Positions 26,915 to 38,109 of a stretch of 64,000 nt of DNA are shown one piece after another (position 1 is the stretch's first letter; every line of letters starts with the position of its first letter). The notes under the pieces were generated by a model. That model was not told where the DNA came from. It ran no database searches and saw only the letters and a program-made list of their open reading frames with translations. This DNA comes from an uncultured Caulobacter sp. Its GTDB lineage: Bacteria; Pseudomonadota; Alphaproteobacteria; Caulobacterales; Caulobacteraceae. A program made the position numbers and the translations under genes. The stretch covers positions 1 through 64,000 of the forward strand of contig CAJYMH010000007.1 in the NCBI GenBank assembly GCA_913776195.1, read 5' to 3'.

Positions 26915-28189
26915 TCAGTTCGGCCCCTTCACCACGACCCCGCCCTTGATCACCGCCACGGGCTTCTCCAGCACGGTGACGTCCTTCAGCGGATCACCCG
27001 CGACGGCGATCAGGTCGCCCCAGGCGCCGGCCTTGATCTGACCCACGTCCTTCTCCCAGCCTAGCGCCTGGGCGGCGTTCAGGGTGGCGGTCTGGATCGC
27101 CTGCAGCGGCGTGGCGCCATAGCGGACCATGATGGCGAACTGCTTGGCGTTTTCGCCGTGCGGATAGACGCCGGTGTCGGTGCCATAAGCCATCTTCACG
27201 CCCGCCTTCAGGGCGCGGGCGAAGGTCTGGCGCTGGGCCTCGGCGATCTCGGCGTCCTTGCGCAGGGAGATCTCCTCCACGCCGTTCTTCTTGCCCTCAG
27301 CCTGGGTGTATTCGGTGTTGTAGATGTCCATCACGAACCAGGCGCCCTTCTCCTTGGCGAGGCGGATCCCTTCGTCGTCGGCCAGGCTGGCGTGCTCGAT
27401 GGTGTCGATGCCGGCGCGGATTGCGGTCTTGATGCCCTCGGCGCCGTGGGCGTGGGCGGCGACCTTCATGCCGTCCATGTGGGCCTCGTCGGCGACGGCC
27501 TTCATTTCCTCGAAGGTCATCTGCTGGGCGCCGACGCTGGCGCCGGCGTCGAACACCCCGCCGGTGGCGCAAATCTTGATCACCTGGGCGCCATACTTCT
27601 TCAGCGTTCGCACGCTTCGCCGCGCCTCGTCCGGACTGTCGGCGTTCAGGGGGGCCTTGGCGTCCAGCGACGGCGGCAGCCACGTCTCGTCGCAGTGGCC
27701 GCCCGTGGAGCCGAAGGACCAGCCGGCCGGCACGATGCGCGGTCCCTGGGCGAGGCCTTCCTCAATGGCCTGCTTCAGGGCCACGTCGGCGTAGTTGGGG
27801 GAACCCACGTTGCGTACGGTGGTGAAGCCCGCCTTCAGGGTCTCCTCCCCGTTGCGCACGGCGATCACGGTCCAGAAGCTGTCGGTGAACCGCAGGCTGC
27901 TGTAGCCGCCGTACCTGGGCGACGACGCCAGGTGCGTGTGCATGTCGATAAGGCCGGGCAGCAGCGTCGTCGCGCCCAAATCAATGGTCCGCGTCCCCGC
28001 CGGCAGGGTGGTGGAGGCCAGGTTTCCGACCGAGGTCACGCGCCCGTCGGTGATCACAATCAGGGGCTTTTCCACATAGCGGCCGGTCGCGACGTCCAGC
28101 AGTCGGTCGGCGGTCACGGCCACCGTTTCGGCCTGTGCGGCGCTCCCAACCATCGCCGCGACCGTCGCCGCCATCACCAAGCGCTTCAT
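26915..28189 (-). CDS. Exported amidohydrolase (imidazolonepropionase-like)
   Basis: 424 residues with a signal peptide (MKRLVMAATVAAMVGSAAQA). All metal ligands of the family are visible: HTH at 84-86 (IDMHTHL), Lys in VIKICATGG, His in AAHAHG, His in TIEHA and Asp in YGTDTG. It should hydrolyse an amide or peptide-like bond in the periplasm; related proteins are Xaa-Pro dipeptidases. The ATG at 28189 is chosen because GAGGGG lies seven bases upstream; an in-frame start at 28204 is less likely. Unlike the similar gene at 1601-3040, its metal site is intact. Confidence 0.9.
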   Translation of the reverse strand: MKRLVMAATVAAMVGSAAQAETVAVTADRLLDVATGRYVEKPLIVITDGRVTSVGNLASTTLPAGTRTIDLGATTLLPGLIDMHTHLASSPRYGGYSSLRFTDSFWTVIAVRNGEETLKAGFTTVRNVGSPNYADVALKQAIEEGLAQGPRIVPAGWSFGSTGGHCDETWLPPSLDAKAPLNADSPDEARRSVRTLKKYGAQVIKICATGGVFDAGASVGAQQMTFEEMKAVADEAHMDGMKVAAHAHGAEGIKTAIRAGIDTIEHASLADDEGIRLAKEKGAWFVMDIYNTEYTQAEGKKNGVEEISLRKDAEIAEAQRQTFARALKAGVKMAYGTDTGVYPHGENAKQFAIMVRYGATPLQAIQTATLNAAQALGWEKDVGQIKAGAWGDLIAVAGDPLKDVTVLEKPVAVIKGGVVVKGPN

Positions 28190-28322
28190 TAAACAACCCC
28201 TCAAATCACCGACGAGGGACGCTAGCAGTTCGCCGCGCGGCGCCTAGGGGCAAGGCGAAGGTGACAGGGGGGGCAAGGTCCGCTATCGAGGCGCGCCTTT
28301 CGATTGGGCGGAGAGCGCCGAA

Positions 28323-29237
28323 ATGACCGACAGTTCCGTGACCCCCGACTGGGCCGGCGCCAAGACCCTCGCCGAGGCTCTGCCCTATATCCAGATCTAT
28401 GATCGCGAGACCGTGGTCATCAAATACGGCGGCCACGCCATGGGCGAGGAAGAGAGCGCCAAGCGCTTCGCCGCCGACGCCGTGCTGCTGAAGCTCCTGG
28501 GCGTGCATCCCGTGGTCGTCCATGGCGGCGGCCCGCAGATCAGCCGCATGCTCGACCGCGCCGGGGTGAAGTCGACCTTCATCGACGGCCTGCGCGTCAC
28601 CGACGAAGCCACCATGGAAGTGGCCGAGATGGTCTTGTCCGGCGCCATCAACAAAGAGATCGCCAACTGGATCACCCTGGCCGGCCGCGAGGCGGACGTG
28701 CGGGGCGTAGGCCTGTCGGGCAAGGACGCCCGCCTTATCACCGTCGAGAAAGCCACCCGAACCCGCAAGGACCCTGACAGCAACATCGAACAGGTCGTGG
28801 ATCTCGGCTTCGTGGGCGAGCCGACCCGCGTGGATCCGCAATTGATCGAGGCCCTGATCACCTCCGAACAGGACTACATTCCCGTCGTCGCGCCGATCGG
28901 CGTGTCCGAGCAGGGCGAGACCTACAATATCAACGCCGACACCGTGGCCGGCGCCCTCGCCGGCGCTTTGCGGGCCAAGCGGATGTTGCTGCTGACTGAC
29001 GTGGCCGGCGTGCTGGACGAGAACAAGGAGCTGATCCGCGAGCTCACCGTCGCCGAGGCCCGCGGCCTGATCGCTTCGGGTGTCGCCACCGGCGGCATGA
29101 TACCCAAGCTGGAGACCGCCATCGCCGCCGTGGAATCGGGTGTGGAGGCCGTCGTCATCCTCGACGGCCGCCGCCCGCACGCGATGCTGGTGGAGCTGTT
29201 CAGCGAGCACGGGGCGGGCACGCTCATCCGCGCATGA
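28323..29237 (+). CDS. argB: Acetylglutamate kinase
   Basis: Phosphorylates N-acetylglutamate, the second step of arginine synthesis. 304 residues. Seen: [10 protein letters not shown] (phosphate-binding Lys), [26 protein letters not shown] and ATGGMIPKL, all standard for ArgB. The form with a longer N-terminal helix (present here, residues 1-25) is usually the hexameric, arginine-inhibited type. Overlaps the next gene by ATGA. Confidence 0.97.
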   Translation: MTDSSVTPDWAGAKTLAEALPYIQIYDRETVVIKYGGHAMGEEESAKRFAADAVLLKLLGVHPVVVHGGGPQISRMLDRAGVKSTFIDGLRVTDEATMEVAEMVLSGAINKEIANWITLAGREADVRGVGLSGKDARLITVEKATRTRKDPDSNIEQVVDLGFVGEPTRVDPQLIEALITSEQDYIPVVAPIGVSEQGETYNINADTVAGALAGALRAKRMLLLTDVAGVLDENKELIRELTVAEARGLIASGVATGGMIPKLETAIAAVESGVEAVVILDGRRPHAMLVELFSEHGAGTLIRA

Positions 29238-29895
29238 TCGCCGATCTCGCCCACATCGACGTTTGGCTGTTCGACCTGGACAATACCCTGTACCCGGCCT
29301 CGACCGAGTTCATGGGCCTGATCGAGGTGCGGATGACCGACTTCGTGGCGCGGGCGACCGGTCTGCCGCGCGACGAAGCGCGGGCGTTGCAGAAGCGCTA
29401 CTGGATGGAGCACGGCACCACCCTGGCGGGCCTGATGGCCCATCATGGCGTCACTCCCGCCGATTTCCTGAACGAGGTCCACGACGTCGCCCTGGACCGT
29501 CTGGCGCCCGACCCGCTGCTGCGCGCGGCGGTGGAGCGCTTGCCGGGACGCCGCCTGATCTTCACCAACGGCTCGGCGGCCCACGCCGAACGGGTCCTCG
29601 CGCACCTCAAGCTCGACGACCTGTTCGAGGACACCTTCCATATCGAGGCGGCCGACTACATCCCCAAGCCCGCGCCGGGGACCTTTGACCGCATGACCAA
29701 GCGTCACGGCGTCGATCCGCGCGCCGCCGCCTTCTTCGAGGACAGCGAGAAGAACCTCGCCCCCGCCGCCCTGATCGGCATGACCACCGTGCTGGTGGGC
29801 GACGACGCCCCCGCCTCAATCGCCGATTTCGTCCATCACAAGACCACCGACCTAGCCGGCTTCCTCGCCGGGGCCAGCATCAAGGAGACCGCCCG

Positions 29896-29899
<4 letters not shown>
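29234..29899 (+). CDS. HAD-family pyrimidine 5'-nucleotidase-type phosphatase
   Basis: 221 residues. Seen: HAD motif [10 protein letters not shown] (nucleophile Asp14, Asp16), motif II FTNGSA, Lys in IPKPAP and motif [11 protein letters not shown]. The DNTLYP opening is characteristic of the SDT1/pyrimidine 5'-nucleotidase branch. It sits by ATGA overlaps between argB and dapD, so it is translated with amino-acid biosynthesis genes; whether it contributes a pathway phosphatase or a housekeeping repair activity is not known. Confidence 0.9.
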
Positions 29900-30744
<845 letters not shown>

Positions 30745-30766
30745 TACTGTCGGCGGACGGCGTCCG

Positions 30767-31249
30767 TCAGGGGTCTGTCCGCTGCACGAACGGTCCATAG
30801 GACTGCCCGTCCTTGGTCACATAGCCTTCCGCCTCCAGCGGCAGGTGCAGGTCGATATCGGGATAGGTGCAGACGTCGGCTTCTGGCCGGCGTCCGCCCA
30901 CCTCCAGCAACAGAGCGTCCTCGCCCGAGCGGTTCTGCAGATGGTGGCCGTTGGGCGCGCCGGCGGGGAAGCCCGCGCATTCGCCGGCCCTGAGCACGGT
31001 CTCGACCCCGTCCTCGACCAGCACCACCTCGCCCTCCAGCACCCAGACAAACTCATCCTCGGCCGTGTGCCAGTGGCGCTGGCTGCTCCATTGCCCGTGG
31101 GGCAGGCGCATGAGGTTGACGCCGAACTGGTTCAGTCCCGCCGCGTCGCCCAGCTTCCGCCGGCGGCGGGCGTAGCACTGCAGGTGGAACGGCGGCGGGT
31201 AGCCGGTGCCATCGAAGACAGGCGCGGCGTCGAGGTCGATCTTGGGCAC
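30767..31249 (-). CDS. Cupin-domain protein
   Basis: 160 residues with one cupin barrel. Motif 1 reads HWHTAEDEFVWVLEGEVVLVEDG, and motif 2 is GECAGFPAGAPNGHHLQN, giving the usual His/Glu metal ligands. Small bacterial proteins of this kind are often isomerases, dioxygenases or sugar-binding proteins; the substrate is not readable. The start is GTG at 31249, with a weak ribosome binding site; the open frame continues far upstream without homology. It lies antiparallel between dapD and dapE. Confidence 0.82.
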   Translation of the reverse strand: MPKIDLDAAPVFDGTGYPPPFHLQCYARRRRKLGDAAGLNQFGVNLMRLPHGQWSSQRHWHTAEDEFVWVLEGEVVLVEDGVETVLRAGECAGFPAGAPNGHHLQNRSGEDALLLEVGGRRPEADVCTYPDIDLHLPLEAEGYVTKDGQSYGPFVQRTDP

Positions 31250-31297
31250 GGGGAACTCTGATTTGCACCGAAGGGAAGCGGAGCCTAAACCGGCGCC

Positions 31298-32443
31298 ATG
31301 ACCGCCGCCATCGATCCCGTCGCCTTTGCGCAGGAACTCATCCGCCGCCCGTCCGTCACGCCCGCCGACGCCGGGGCCATGGACGTGCTTCAGCGCAAGC
31401 TGGAAGCCCTGGGCTTCGCCTGCCGCCGCATGAAGTACGGCGAGATCGAGAACCTCTACGCCCGGCGCGGGACCACCTCGCCCAATCTCTGCTTCGCCGG
31501 TCACACCGACGTGGTGCCCACGGGCGATCTCGCGGCTTGGAGCCAGGACCCCTTCGAGGCGCCGATCGTCGACGGCAAGCTGATCGGCCGCGGCGCGGTG
31601 GACATGAAGAGCGCCATCGCCGCCTTCGTCGCCGCCGTCTCGCGCACGCCCGAGCCCGCCGGCTCCATCAGCTTCCTGATCACCGGGGATGAGGAGGGGG
31701 TGGCCCTCGACGGCACCAAGAAGGTGGTCGAGGCCCTCATCGCCGAGGGCGAGCCCGTGGATCATTGCGTCGTTGGGGAACCCACCAGCGCCACGGTCTT
31801 TGGCGACATGATCAAGGTCGGCCGCCGAGGCAGCATCAACGCCTGGATCACGGTGGAAGGCGTGCAGGGCCACGTGGCCTATCCGCACCGCTCGGCCAAC
31901 CCCATCCCGGTGCTGGTGAACCTGCTGGCCAAGCTTCAGGCCCGCGTGCTGGACGAGGGGTATCAGGACTTCCAGCCCTCGAACCTCGAGGTCACCACCA
32001 TCGACGTGGGCAATGCGGCGACGAACGTGATCCCCGCGGTGGCCAAGGCCCGCCTGAACATCCGCTTCAACCCCAACCACACGGGCGCTTCGCTCACCGA
32101 GTGGCTGCAAGCCGAATGCGCCGGGGCGGGCGAGGGCTTCAAAGGAACAGTGACGCTCGATCCCCTGGTCAGCGGCGAGGCCTTCCTGACTGAGCCCGGC
32201 CCCTTCGTGGACGTGGCCGCCGGCGCCTTTGAGGACGTCACCGGCCATGCGCCGGAACGTTCCACCAGCGGCGGCACCTCCGACGCCCGGTTCATTCGAA
32301 GCTTGTGCCCAGTGGTGGAGATGGGCCTGGTCGGCACGACCATGCACCAGATCGACGAAAGGGCCCCGGTCACCGAGATCGAGGCCCTGACGAAGGTCTA
32401 TGAGCGCCTGATCGCGCGCTATTTTGCGGCGTTTTCGGCGTAA
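31298..32443 (+). CDS. dapE: Succinyl-diaminopimelate desuccinylase
   Basis: Two-zinc amidase that yields LL-diaminopimelate for lysine and peptidoglycan. 381 residues. Seen: zinc ligand His69 with catalytic Asp71 ([13 protein letters not shown]), bridging Asp102 (GRGAVDMK), catalytic and ligand Glu132-133 (TGDEEG) and the conserved GGTSDARF near the end. The gene's last 25 bases overlap the convergent truA 3' end. Confidence 0.96.
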   Translation: MTAAIDPVAFAQELIRRPSVTPADAGAMDVLQRKLEALGFACRRMKYGEIENLYARRGTTSPNLCFAGHTDVVPTGDLAAWSQDPFEAPIVDGKLIGRGAVDMKSAIAAFVAAVSRTPEPAGSISFLITGDEEGVALDGTKKVVEALIAEGEPVDHCVVGEPTSATVFGDMIKVGRRGSINAWITVEGVQGHVAYPHRSANPIPVLVNLLAKLQARVLDEGYQDFQPSNLEVTTIDVGNAATNVIPAVAKARLNIRFNPNHTGASLTEWLQAECAGAGEGFKGTVTLDPLVSGEAFLTEPGPFVDVAAGAFEDVTGHAPERSTSGGTSDARFIRSLCPVVEMGLVGTTMHQIDERAPVTEIEALTKVYERLIARYFAAFSA

Positions 32444-33174
32444 TCTACGCCCGTGAAGTAGAGCCCGTCCGCCGGCGCCACGGGACCGCAGGCCCGGCGG
32501 TCGCGGGCTTCCAGCGCAGCCTTCAGGTCGTCGGCGGTCCAGCGGCCGACGCCGACCTCGACCAGGGTGCCGACCATCGACCGCACCTGCCGATGCAGGA
32601 AGGAGCGGGACGCGAATTCGGCCAGCACCATTTCGCCCTCGCGATAGACCTTCACCAGATCCAGGGTCTTCATCGGCGATTTCGCCTGGCACTGCATGTC
32701 GCGGAAGGTGGTGAAGTCGTGATGTCCGACCAGGGCTTGGCCGGCGGCGTGCATGGCCGCCGCGTCGATGGGCTTCTTCACCAGCCAAACCCGGCCCTGG
32801 TCCAGGGCCGGCGGCGCTTTGCGGTTGAGGATGCGGTACTGGTAACGCCGCTCGGTCGCCGAGAAACGGGCGTGCCAGTCGCCCACCGCCAGCGTCGCCT
32901 CGACGATGGCCACCGGCTCGGGAACGAGGTGCGCGTTCAGGGCGTCGCGGACGACCTCCGGCTTCCAGTCCTTCTCCAGGTCGATGTGAACCACTTGGCC
33001 CGTGGCGTGGACGCCGGTGTCGGTGCGGCCGGCCGCCTGCAGGCGCACGTCCTCGCCGCAGAACGCCTTCACCGCCCGCTCGATTGAGCCCTGCACCGAC
33101 GGCAGGTCGCCCTGGGCCTGAAGCCCGCGATAGGGGCGGCCGTCATACTCGACGAGAAGGCGGTAGCGGGGCAT
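32419..33174 (-). CDS. truA: tRNA pseudouridine(38-40) synthase TruA
   Basis: Makes pseudouridine in the tRNA anticodon arm. 251 residues. Seen: [18 protein letters not shown], the catalytic motif [13 protein letters not shown] with Asp52, [12 protein letters not shown] and [11 protein letters not shown]. Starts at the ATG 33174. It overlaps dapE at the 3' ends by 25 bases, so transcripts of the two genes would pair there. Confidence 0.96.
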   Translation of the reverse strand: MPRYRLLVEYDGRPYRGLQAQGDLPSVQGSIERAVKAFCGEDVRLQAAGRTDTGVHATGQVVHIDLEKDWKPEVVRDALNAHLVPEPVAIVEATLAVGDWHARFSATERRYQYRILNRKAPPALDQGRVWLVKKPIDAAAMHAAGQALVGHHDFTTFRDMQCQAKSPMKTLDLVKVYREGEMVLAEFASRSFLHRQVRSMVGTLVEVGVGRWTADDLKAALEARDRRACGPVAPADGLYFTGVDYAENAAK

Positions 33175-33204
33175 CGTCCAAGCTTACTCGGTGAAAGGTT
33201 TAGG

Positions 33205-33444
33205 ATGCCACTGATCACGCGGTTCGCGCGCCATGACAGCCCTGGTGTGAAGCTCCAGAAGACTCAGGTCGTCGCTCGGTACAAGTCCGAGACCCGGGAT
33301 GGTCAGGCCCTCGTCCAGATCGACACCTATGGCTCCGACGATCGGGTCAACCCAGGAAAGTTAAGCCAGACATTCCAGCTCGACCGAAAGAGCGCGTTCG
33401 AGCTTTGGAATATCCTAGGCAAGGAGTTCGACTTCTTCCGGTGA
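33205..33444 (+). CDS. Small conserved-looking protein of unknown function
   Basis: 79 residues: an Arg/Lys-rich first half (LQKTQVVARYKSETRDGQ) followed by a beta-type segment (VQIDTYGSDDR), then LSQTFQLDRKSAFELWNIL. I do not assign it to a named family. It is less GC-rich at third codon positions than its neighbours (for instance TTA, AAA, AAT, GAA used freely), which hints at transfer or relaxed selection. It lies between truA and fmt on the opposite strand; its stop is one base from the fmt stop. AAAGG precedes the ATG. Confidence 0.65.
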   Translation: MPLITRFARHDSPGVKLQKTQVVARYKSETRDGQALVQIDTYGSDDRVNPGKLSQTFQLDRKSAFELWNILGKEFDFFR

Positions 33445-33445
33445 C

Positions 33446-34363
33446 CTAGCCGACCGTCGTCCCGGCGGGGACGGGATAGCCGTTGAGGAACACGTCGGCG
33501 TTCTGGGCGCCCTTGCCCTCGCGTTGGACGGTCAGCAGGCGCACCGCCCCGTCGCCGCAAGCGATCAGCAGCCGGTCGTCCAGGGTTGTCCCCGGCGCGC
33601 CGTCGCCGTCCTCCAAGCGCGACAGCAGGGCCTTCACCCGCGCGCCGTCCGGCCCCTCGAACCAGGCTCCGGGGAAGGGGGACAGGCCGCGGATACGACG
33701 GTCGATCTCGTCGGCCGGGCGCGTCCAGTCGATGCGGGCCTCCTCCGACTTGATCTTGCGGGCGTAGGTGACGCCATCCTCGCTCTGCGGCGTGCCGGCC
33801 GCCCCCCCACGCTCGATCGCGGCCAAGGCGCGGGGCAGCAGTTGCGCGCCCACCTGGGCCAGGCGCTCGGACAGGGTGGCGGCGGTGTCCAGGGTGTCGA
33901 TGCGCACCGTCTCCGACAGTAGGATCGGGCCTTCATCCAGACCCTCGCTCATGCGCATGACCTGCACGCCGGTCAGGGCGTCGCCGGCCATGATCGCCCG
34001 CTGGATCGGGGCGGCCCCGCGCCAACGCGGCAGCAGGGAGGCGTGGAGGTTGAAGCAGCCCAGGCGCGGCGCCTCCAGCACGTCGGTGACCAGGATCTGG
34101 CCAAAGGCCACCACCACGGCGGCGTCCAGATCCAGCGCCTTGAACGCCTCGATCTCCTCCGCCGTCTTCATGGAGGCGGGCGTGCGCACCTCCAGGCCCA
34201 GGGTTTCGGCGAAGGCGTGGACCGGTGAGGGCTTCAGCGCCTGACCTCGACCACGCGGGCGGGGCGGCTGGGAGAAGACGCGGACGATCTCATGGCCGGC
34301 CGAGACCAGTTCGGCCAGGCTCTGGACCGCGAATTCGGGGGTGCCGAGGAAAGCAAGACGCAT
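33446..34363 (-). CDS. fmt: Methionyl-tRNA formyltransferase
   Basis: Formylates the initiator Met-tRNA. 305 residues. Seen: [12 protein letters not shown], the catalytic stretch [26 protein letters not shown] with the catalytic Asp, and a C-terminal OB-type domain. It is upstream, through two other genes, of def, which removes the formyl group later; here fmt and def are on the same strand but separated by a divergent lipoprotein gene and a DUF1993 gene. Confidence 0.97.
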   Translation of the reverse strand: MRLAFLGTPEFAVQSLAELVSAGHEIVRVFSQPPRPRGRGQALKPSPVHAFAETLGLEVRTPASMKTAEEIEAFKALDLDAAVVVAFGQILVTDVLEAPRLGCFNLHASLLPRWRGAAPIQRAIMAGDALTGVQVMRMSEGLDEGPILLSETVRIDTLDTAATLSERLAQVGAQLLPRALAAIERGGAAGTPQSEDGVTYARKIKSEEARIDWTRPADEIDRRIRGLSPFPGAWFEGPDGARVKALLSRLEDGDGAPGTTLDDRLLIACGDGAVRLLTVQREGKGAQNADVFLNGYPVPAGTTVG

Positions 34364-34436
34364 GGGCGTGGTTTAGCGGTCCGGAACCGTCCTCGCCATG
34401 CCTACGTTAGACGCCGCAACAGAGGAGAGCTTCACC

Positions 34437-34805
34437 ATGCGTTCCATCCTGCTCGCCGCCACGGCCGTCGCAGCCCTGTCCGTCGCCGCCTGCTCGCAGG
34501 AGCAGCGGGCCGACATCAAGGACGGCGCCGACAGCGCCGCCTCGGAAGTCCGTGAGGCCGCCAGCGACATCAAGAACGATCCGGACGTGAAGGACGCCGG
34601 CAATGCGATCAAGGAAGCCGCCCAGGACAGCGGTCAGGCCTTGAAGGAAACCGCCTCCGAAGCGGGCGACGCCCTCAAGGACGCCTCCGCCGACGCCCGC
34701 CGCGAGGGCAAGGAGCTGGGCTCCGATATCAAGCGTGAGACGAACGAGGCCGCCGACGACGTCAAGCGCGCCACAGACGGTAGGGAAGAGACCAAGCCGC
34801 GCTAG
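34437..34805 (+). CDS. Small lipoprotein with charged amphipathic repeats
   Basis: 122 residues. The signal sequence ends in a lipobox, LSVAAC, with the lipidated Cys at 19. The rest is a run of Asp/Glu/Lys/Ala repeats (DIKNDPDVKDAGNAIKEA, SEAGDALKDASADARREG) with no aromatic residues, resembling LEA-like or entericidin-like stress proteins. Probably unstructured or a long helix on the periplasmic side of a membrane. GAGGAG nine bases before the ATG supports the start. Convergent with the DUF1993 gene, overlapping it by four bases. Confidence 0.75.
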   Translation: MRSILLAATAVAALSVAACSQEQRADIKDGADSAASEVREAASDIKNDPDVKDAGNAIKEAAQDSGQALKETASEAGDALKDASADARREGKELGSDIKRETNEAADDVKRATDGREETKPR

Positions 34806-35335
34806 GCCGCTCCGGGCAGGGTTCCTGGCCGCAGATAGGCCAGAGCGTGCGGGACATAGTCCGGCTTGCCCAGCGGAACGCCTGCCTGCCGCATGACGGC
34901 GTAGGCGGTCATCAGGTGAAAGTAGAACTGCGGCAACGCCCAGTCGCGCAGGAACTGCTCGCCGGTCATGTCCAGCACCATGCCGTTGGGCAGGGCCAGT
35001 TCGATGGCGCGTTCGTCCGCGCCGACGAAGGCCGCCTCGGGCGTCGTCGCCAGGAAGGCGAGTGTCTCGTCGATCCTCGCCTTTAGGGCGTCTAAGGTCG
35101 GCGTGATCTCGACGCGTTCTCGCGAGGGCTGGCCTGACAGACGGGCGACCGCGTCGGCGGCCTGATAGCAGGCGTAACGGACCTGGTCGGCCAGGGGATA
35201 CATGTCCGGCGCTAGTCGCGCCTCGAACAGCGACGAGCCGTTCTCGCCCGCGAAGGCCGCGCCCTTGTCGAGCTGGCCGGACAGAGCGCGCAGCATCTGG
35301 TTGAAGGTCGGAATGGCGAGGGCGTGGAGGTTCAT
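34802..35335 (-). CDS. DUF1993-domain protein
   Basis: 177 residues. Seen: LHALAIPTFNQMLRALSGQLDK, FLRDWALPQFYFHLMTAYAVMRQAGVPLGK and a central four-helix arrangement typical of DUF1993, related in fold to DinB-type four-helix proteins. Function unknown. The second ATG (35335) is preferred because GAGG lies six bases before it. It lies 19 bases after the def gene on the same strand, so probably co-transcribed with def. Confidence 0.87.
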   Translation of the reverse strand: MNLHALAIPTFNQMLRALSGQLDKGAAFAGENGSSLFEARLAPDMYPLADQVRYACYQAADAVARLSGQPSRERVEITPTLDALKARIDETLAFLATTPEAAFVGADERAIELALPNGMVLDMTGEQFLRDWALPQFYFHLMTAYAVMRQAGVPLGKPDYVPHALAYLRPGTLPGAA

Positions 35336-35354
35336 GGTCATCCTCGCGCGTGCC

Positions 35355-35873
35355 TCAGGCGGCGCGCATCACTTTCTTGACCTTGGTGATGGCCCGGTCG
35401 CGGCGCAGGCGCGACAGGTGGTCGATAAACAGCACGCCTTCCAGGTGGTCCATCTCGTGCTGGATGCAGACGGCGAACAGGCCCTCGGCCTCTTCCTCGA
35501 TTTGCTCGCCGTGATAGTTCAGGTAGCGCAGCGTGACCTTCGCCGGGCGCTCGACCTCGTCATAATATTCCGGGATCGACAGGCAACCTTCCTCATAGGG
35601 GAGGGTGTCTTCCGACGTGGTCAGGATTTCCGGGTTCACGAAGTAGCGCGGAGCCTTCTCTTCGCCCGAGCCCAGGTCCATGACGATGACGCGCTTGGGG
35701 ACGCCGATCTGCACGGCGGCAAGGCCGATGCCCGGCGCGGCGTACATGGTCTCCAGCATGTCGTCCATCAACGCACGCAGTTCGTCATCCACGCCCTCGA
35801 CGGGGGTGGAGACTTGCTTGAGAACCGCCGTGTCGGCGGCGTTGTCCACGGTGAGGATGCGACGGATAGCCAT
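35355..35873 (-). CDS. def: Peptide deformylase
   Basis: Removes the formyl group from nascent proteins. 172 residues. All three motifs are intact: [19 protein letters not shown] with metal ligand Cys97, and QHEMDHLEG with His139, Glu140 and His143. The longer [21 protein letters not shown] tail is type 1. Same strand as fmt and DUF1993. Confidence 0.97.
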   Translation of the reverse strand: MAIRRILTVDNAADTAVLKQVSTPVEGVDDELRALMDDMLETMYAAPGIGLAAVQIGVPKRVIVMDLGSGEEKAPRYFVNPEILTTSEDTLPYEEGCLSIPEYYDEVERPAKVTLRYLNYHGEQIEEEAEGLFAVCIQHEMDHLEGVLFIDHLSRLRRDRAITKVKKVMRAA

Positions 35874-35928
35874 GGGCGGGAGGTAGGCGCGATACGGCCG
35901 AAGGTCAAGATTTCCGGGGTTTTCGGGA

Positions 35929-37173
35929 CTATTCCGCCGCAGGCGACGCCAGCTTCACCAGGGGGCGGACGGAGCCCTCGACCGGGACCAGTTCGGCGAT
36001 TTCCTTGCCTTCGTGGTCGACGGACAGCTCCTCGAACCGCCGGGCCTGGGTCAGGACCTGGCTTTCAAGCGAGCCGACGAACTGGTTGTACTTGCCCACC
36101 GCCGCTTCCAGCGCCTTGCCCACCGAACCGGCGTGCGCGCCCATGACGGCGATGCGCTTGTAGAGCTCGCGCCCGACCTTGACGATGTCGGCGGCGTTCT
36201 TGGCCTGTTCCTCGACCCGCCAGCCATAGGCCACCGCCTTGCACAGGGCGAACAAGGTGGTCGGGGTGACGATGACCACCTTCTTCTCCATGGCCTCGGT
36301 CATCAGGTCCGGCAGGCGGTCCAGCGCCGCTGCCAGGAAACCGTCGCCGGGCACGAACATGGCCACGAAGTCGGGCGAGCCCTCGCCTGCGAACTGGTCC
36401 CAATAGGCCTTGGCGGACAGCCCGGTCATGTGGGTGCGGACGCTGGCGGCGTGGCGCACGAAGGCGGCCTCGCGCAGGGACTCGTCAGCGAGCTCCTGGG
36501 CTTCCAGGAAGGCGTTGAGCGAGCACTTGGCGTCGATGACGAACACCCCGCCGCCGGGCATGCGTACCTTCACGTCGGGCCGGCGGCGGCCTTCCTCGGT
36601 ATCGACGCTGAACTGCTCCTCGAAGTCGAAGCGGCTGTTCAGGCCGGCCGCCTCCAGCACGTTGCGCAGGGTCTGTTCACCCCAGCGGCCCTGGACCCCG
36701 GCGCCCCGGCGCAGGGCTGCCGACAGCTTGCGAGCCTCGGCCTGAGTTGCGGTGGACGCCTCCATCAGGGCCGCGATCTGAGCCTTCAGCCCGCCGGTCT
36801 CCTCGGCGCGGTTCTTCTCCACCGCCTGAACCTGGGCCTCGAACTTGGCCAGGGTCTCGGCCACCGGCTTCAGTTGGGCCTCCAGCCGCTGCTGGGCTAG
36901 CAGCTCGCGGTTGCGGAAGGTCTCGTCGCTGCGCTTTAGCAGTTCCTCGGCCACCACGCTTGCGCTCTGGGCGGCCTGGGCGCGCAGCAGCTCACCCTGC
37001 GTCGCGGCCTGATCCTCCAGCAGCCGAGCGCGAGCCTCGGCCTCGGCCACCCGCTGCTGATACTGAAAGGCGCGATCGTCGGCGCGGGCGGCGCGCAGCC
37101 GCTCCATCACCGCCCAAGCGAGGAAGGCGAGGGCGAGGACAACCGTTGCGGCGAAGGCGATAGCAAAGTTCAT
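35929..37173 (-). CDS. rmuC: DNA recombination protein RmuC
   Basis: 414 residues. Seen: an N-terminal membrane helix (about 3-22), a long coiled coil (about 25-135), then the RmuC domain with [34 protein letters not shown] and [20 protein letters not shown]. RmuC proteins limit DNA inversions or rearrangements in E. coli and have a nuclease-like fold. Starts 55 bases before def on the same strand. Confidence 0.93.
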   Translation of the reverse strand: MNFAIAFAATVVLALAFLAWAVMERLRAARADDRAFQYQQRVAEAEARARLLEDQAATQGELLRAQAAQSASVVAEELLKRSDETFRNRELLAQQRLEAQLKPVAETLAKFEAQVQAVEKNRAEETGGLKAQIAALMEASTATQAEARKLSAALRRGAGVQGRWGEQTLRNVLEAAGLNSRFDFEEQFSVDTEEGRRRPDVKVRMPGGGVFVIDAKCSLNAFLEAQELADESLREAAFVRHAASVRTHMTGLSAKAYWDQFAGEGSPDFVAMFVPGDGFLAAALDRLPDLMTEAMEKKVVIVTPTTLFALCKAVAYGWRVEEQAKNAADIVKVGRELYKRIAVMGAHAGSVGKALEAAVGKYNQFVGSLESQVLTQARRFEELSVDHEGKEIAELVPVEGSVRPLVKLASPAAE

Positions 37174-37211
37174 GCTCTGTTCTTAGCCTTGATCGCCGGA
37201 TTCTGGAAGGC

Positions 37212-38108
37212 TCACCGGTCGGCGCGGATGAAGTCCACGAAAGCCCGCAGCGCCGGGGGCATGTGGCGGCGCGAATGGTAGTAGAGGCGCGGTCCCGTGA
37301 ACCGTTCCGACCACTCTGGCAGGATCTCCACCAGCGCGCCGGAGGCCAGCTGCGGCGCGATCATATCCTCGAACATGTAGGAGACACCCAGCCCCGCCTC
37401 CACGGCGGCGAAATGCATTTCCGGGCTGTTAGTGACCAGCGGTCCCTGTGGCGCGATGCGGATCGTCTCCTCGCCGTTGGTGAACTCCCAGGCGGGCGAC
37501 ACGCCGCTCAGGAAGCGGTGGCGGATGCAGGCATGGTCCAGCAACTCGCTGGGATGGCGCGGCGTCCCGTGCGCCGCCAGATAGGCAGGGGAGGCGACCG
37601 TGACGAACCTTTGCTCGCGCGGCCCGATGGGCAGGGCGATCATGTCCTTCTCCAGCCGCTCGTCATAGCGGATGCCGGCGTCGTATCCGGCCGCCAGCAC
37701 GTCGATGAAATCATCCTGGGCGATGATCTCCAGCCGCACGCCCGGATAGGCGGCCATGAAGCGCAGGGCGATGGGCGGCAGGATGTAGCGCGCTACAGCG
37801 GTCGGCGCGTTCAGGCGCAAGGTCCCGGACGGCCCTGCGGCGCGCAGGGCGCCCAGCTCCTCCAGCGCGCCCGCCACCTCGCCTAAAGCCGGCCCCAGGC
37901 GGGTCAACAGCCGCTCTCCCGCCTCGGTCGGCGTGACGCTTCGGGTAGTGCGGTTCAGCAGGCGCAGCTCCAGCCGCGCCTCCAGCCGCCGCACCGCCTC
38001 GCTGAGGCTTGAAGCGGAGACGCCTCGCAGGGTCGCCGCGCCACGAAAGCTGCGGGCCCGCGCCACTGCGGCGAAGGCGTCGAGATCGGCGAGGTCCACA
38101 TCCGACAT
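37212..38108 (-). CDS. LysR-family transcriptional regulator
   Basis: 298 residues, full length. A complete N-terminal helix-turn-helix (FRGAATLRGVSASSLSEAVRRLEARL), the LNRTTRSVTPTEAGERLL wing, and a periplasmic-binding-type effector domain. It belongs to the CrgA/YafC-like branch by LLNRTTRSVTPTEAG. Divergent from an aldo-keto reductase gene 94 bases away, the usual layout for a LysR activator and its target; inverted repeats lie in the gap. Confidence 0.94.
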   Translation of the reverse strand: MSDVDLADLDAFAAVARARSFRGAATLRGVSASSLSEAVRRLEARLELRLLNRTTRSVTPTEAGERLLTRLGPALGEVAGALEELGALRAAGPSGTLRLNAPTAVARYILPPIALRFMAAYPGVRLEIIAQDDFIDVLAAGYDAGIRYDERLEKDMIALPIGPREQRFVTVASPAYLAAHGTPRHPSELLDHACIRHRFLSGVSPAWEFTNGEETIRIAPQGPLVTNSPEMHFAAVEAGLGVSYMFEDMIAPQLASGALVEILPEWSERFTGPRLYYHSRRHMPPALRAFVDFIRADR

Positions 38109-38109
38109 T

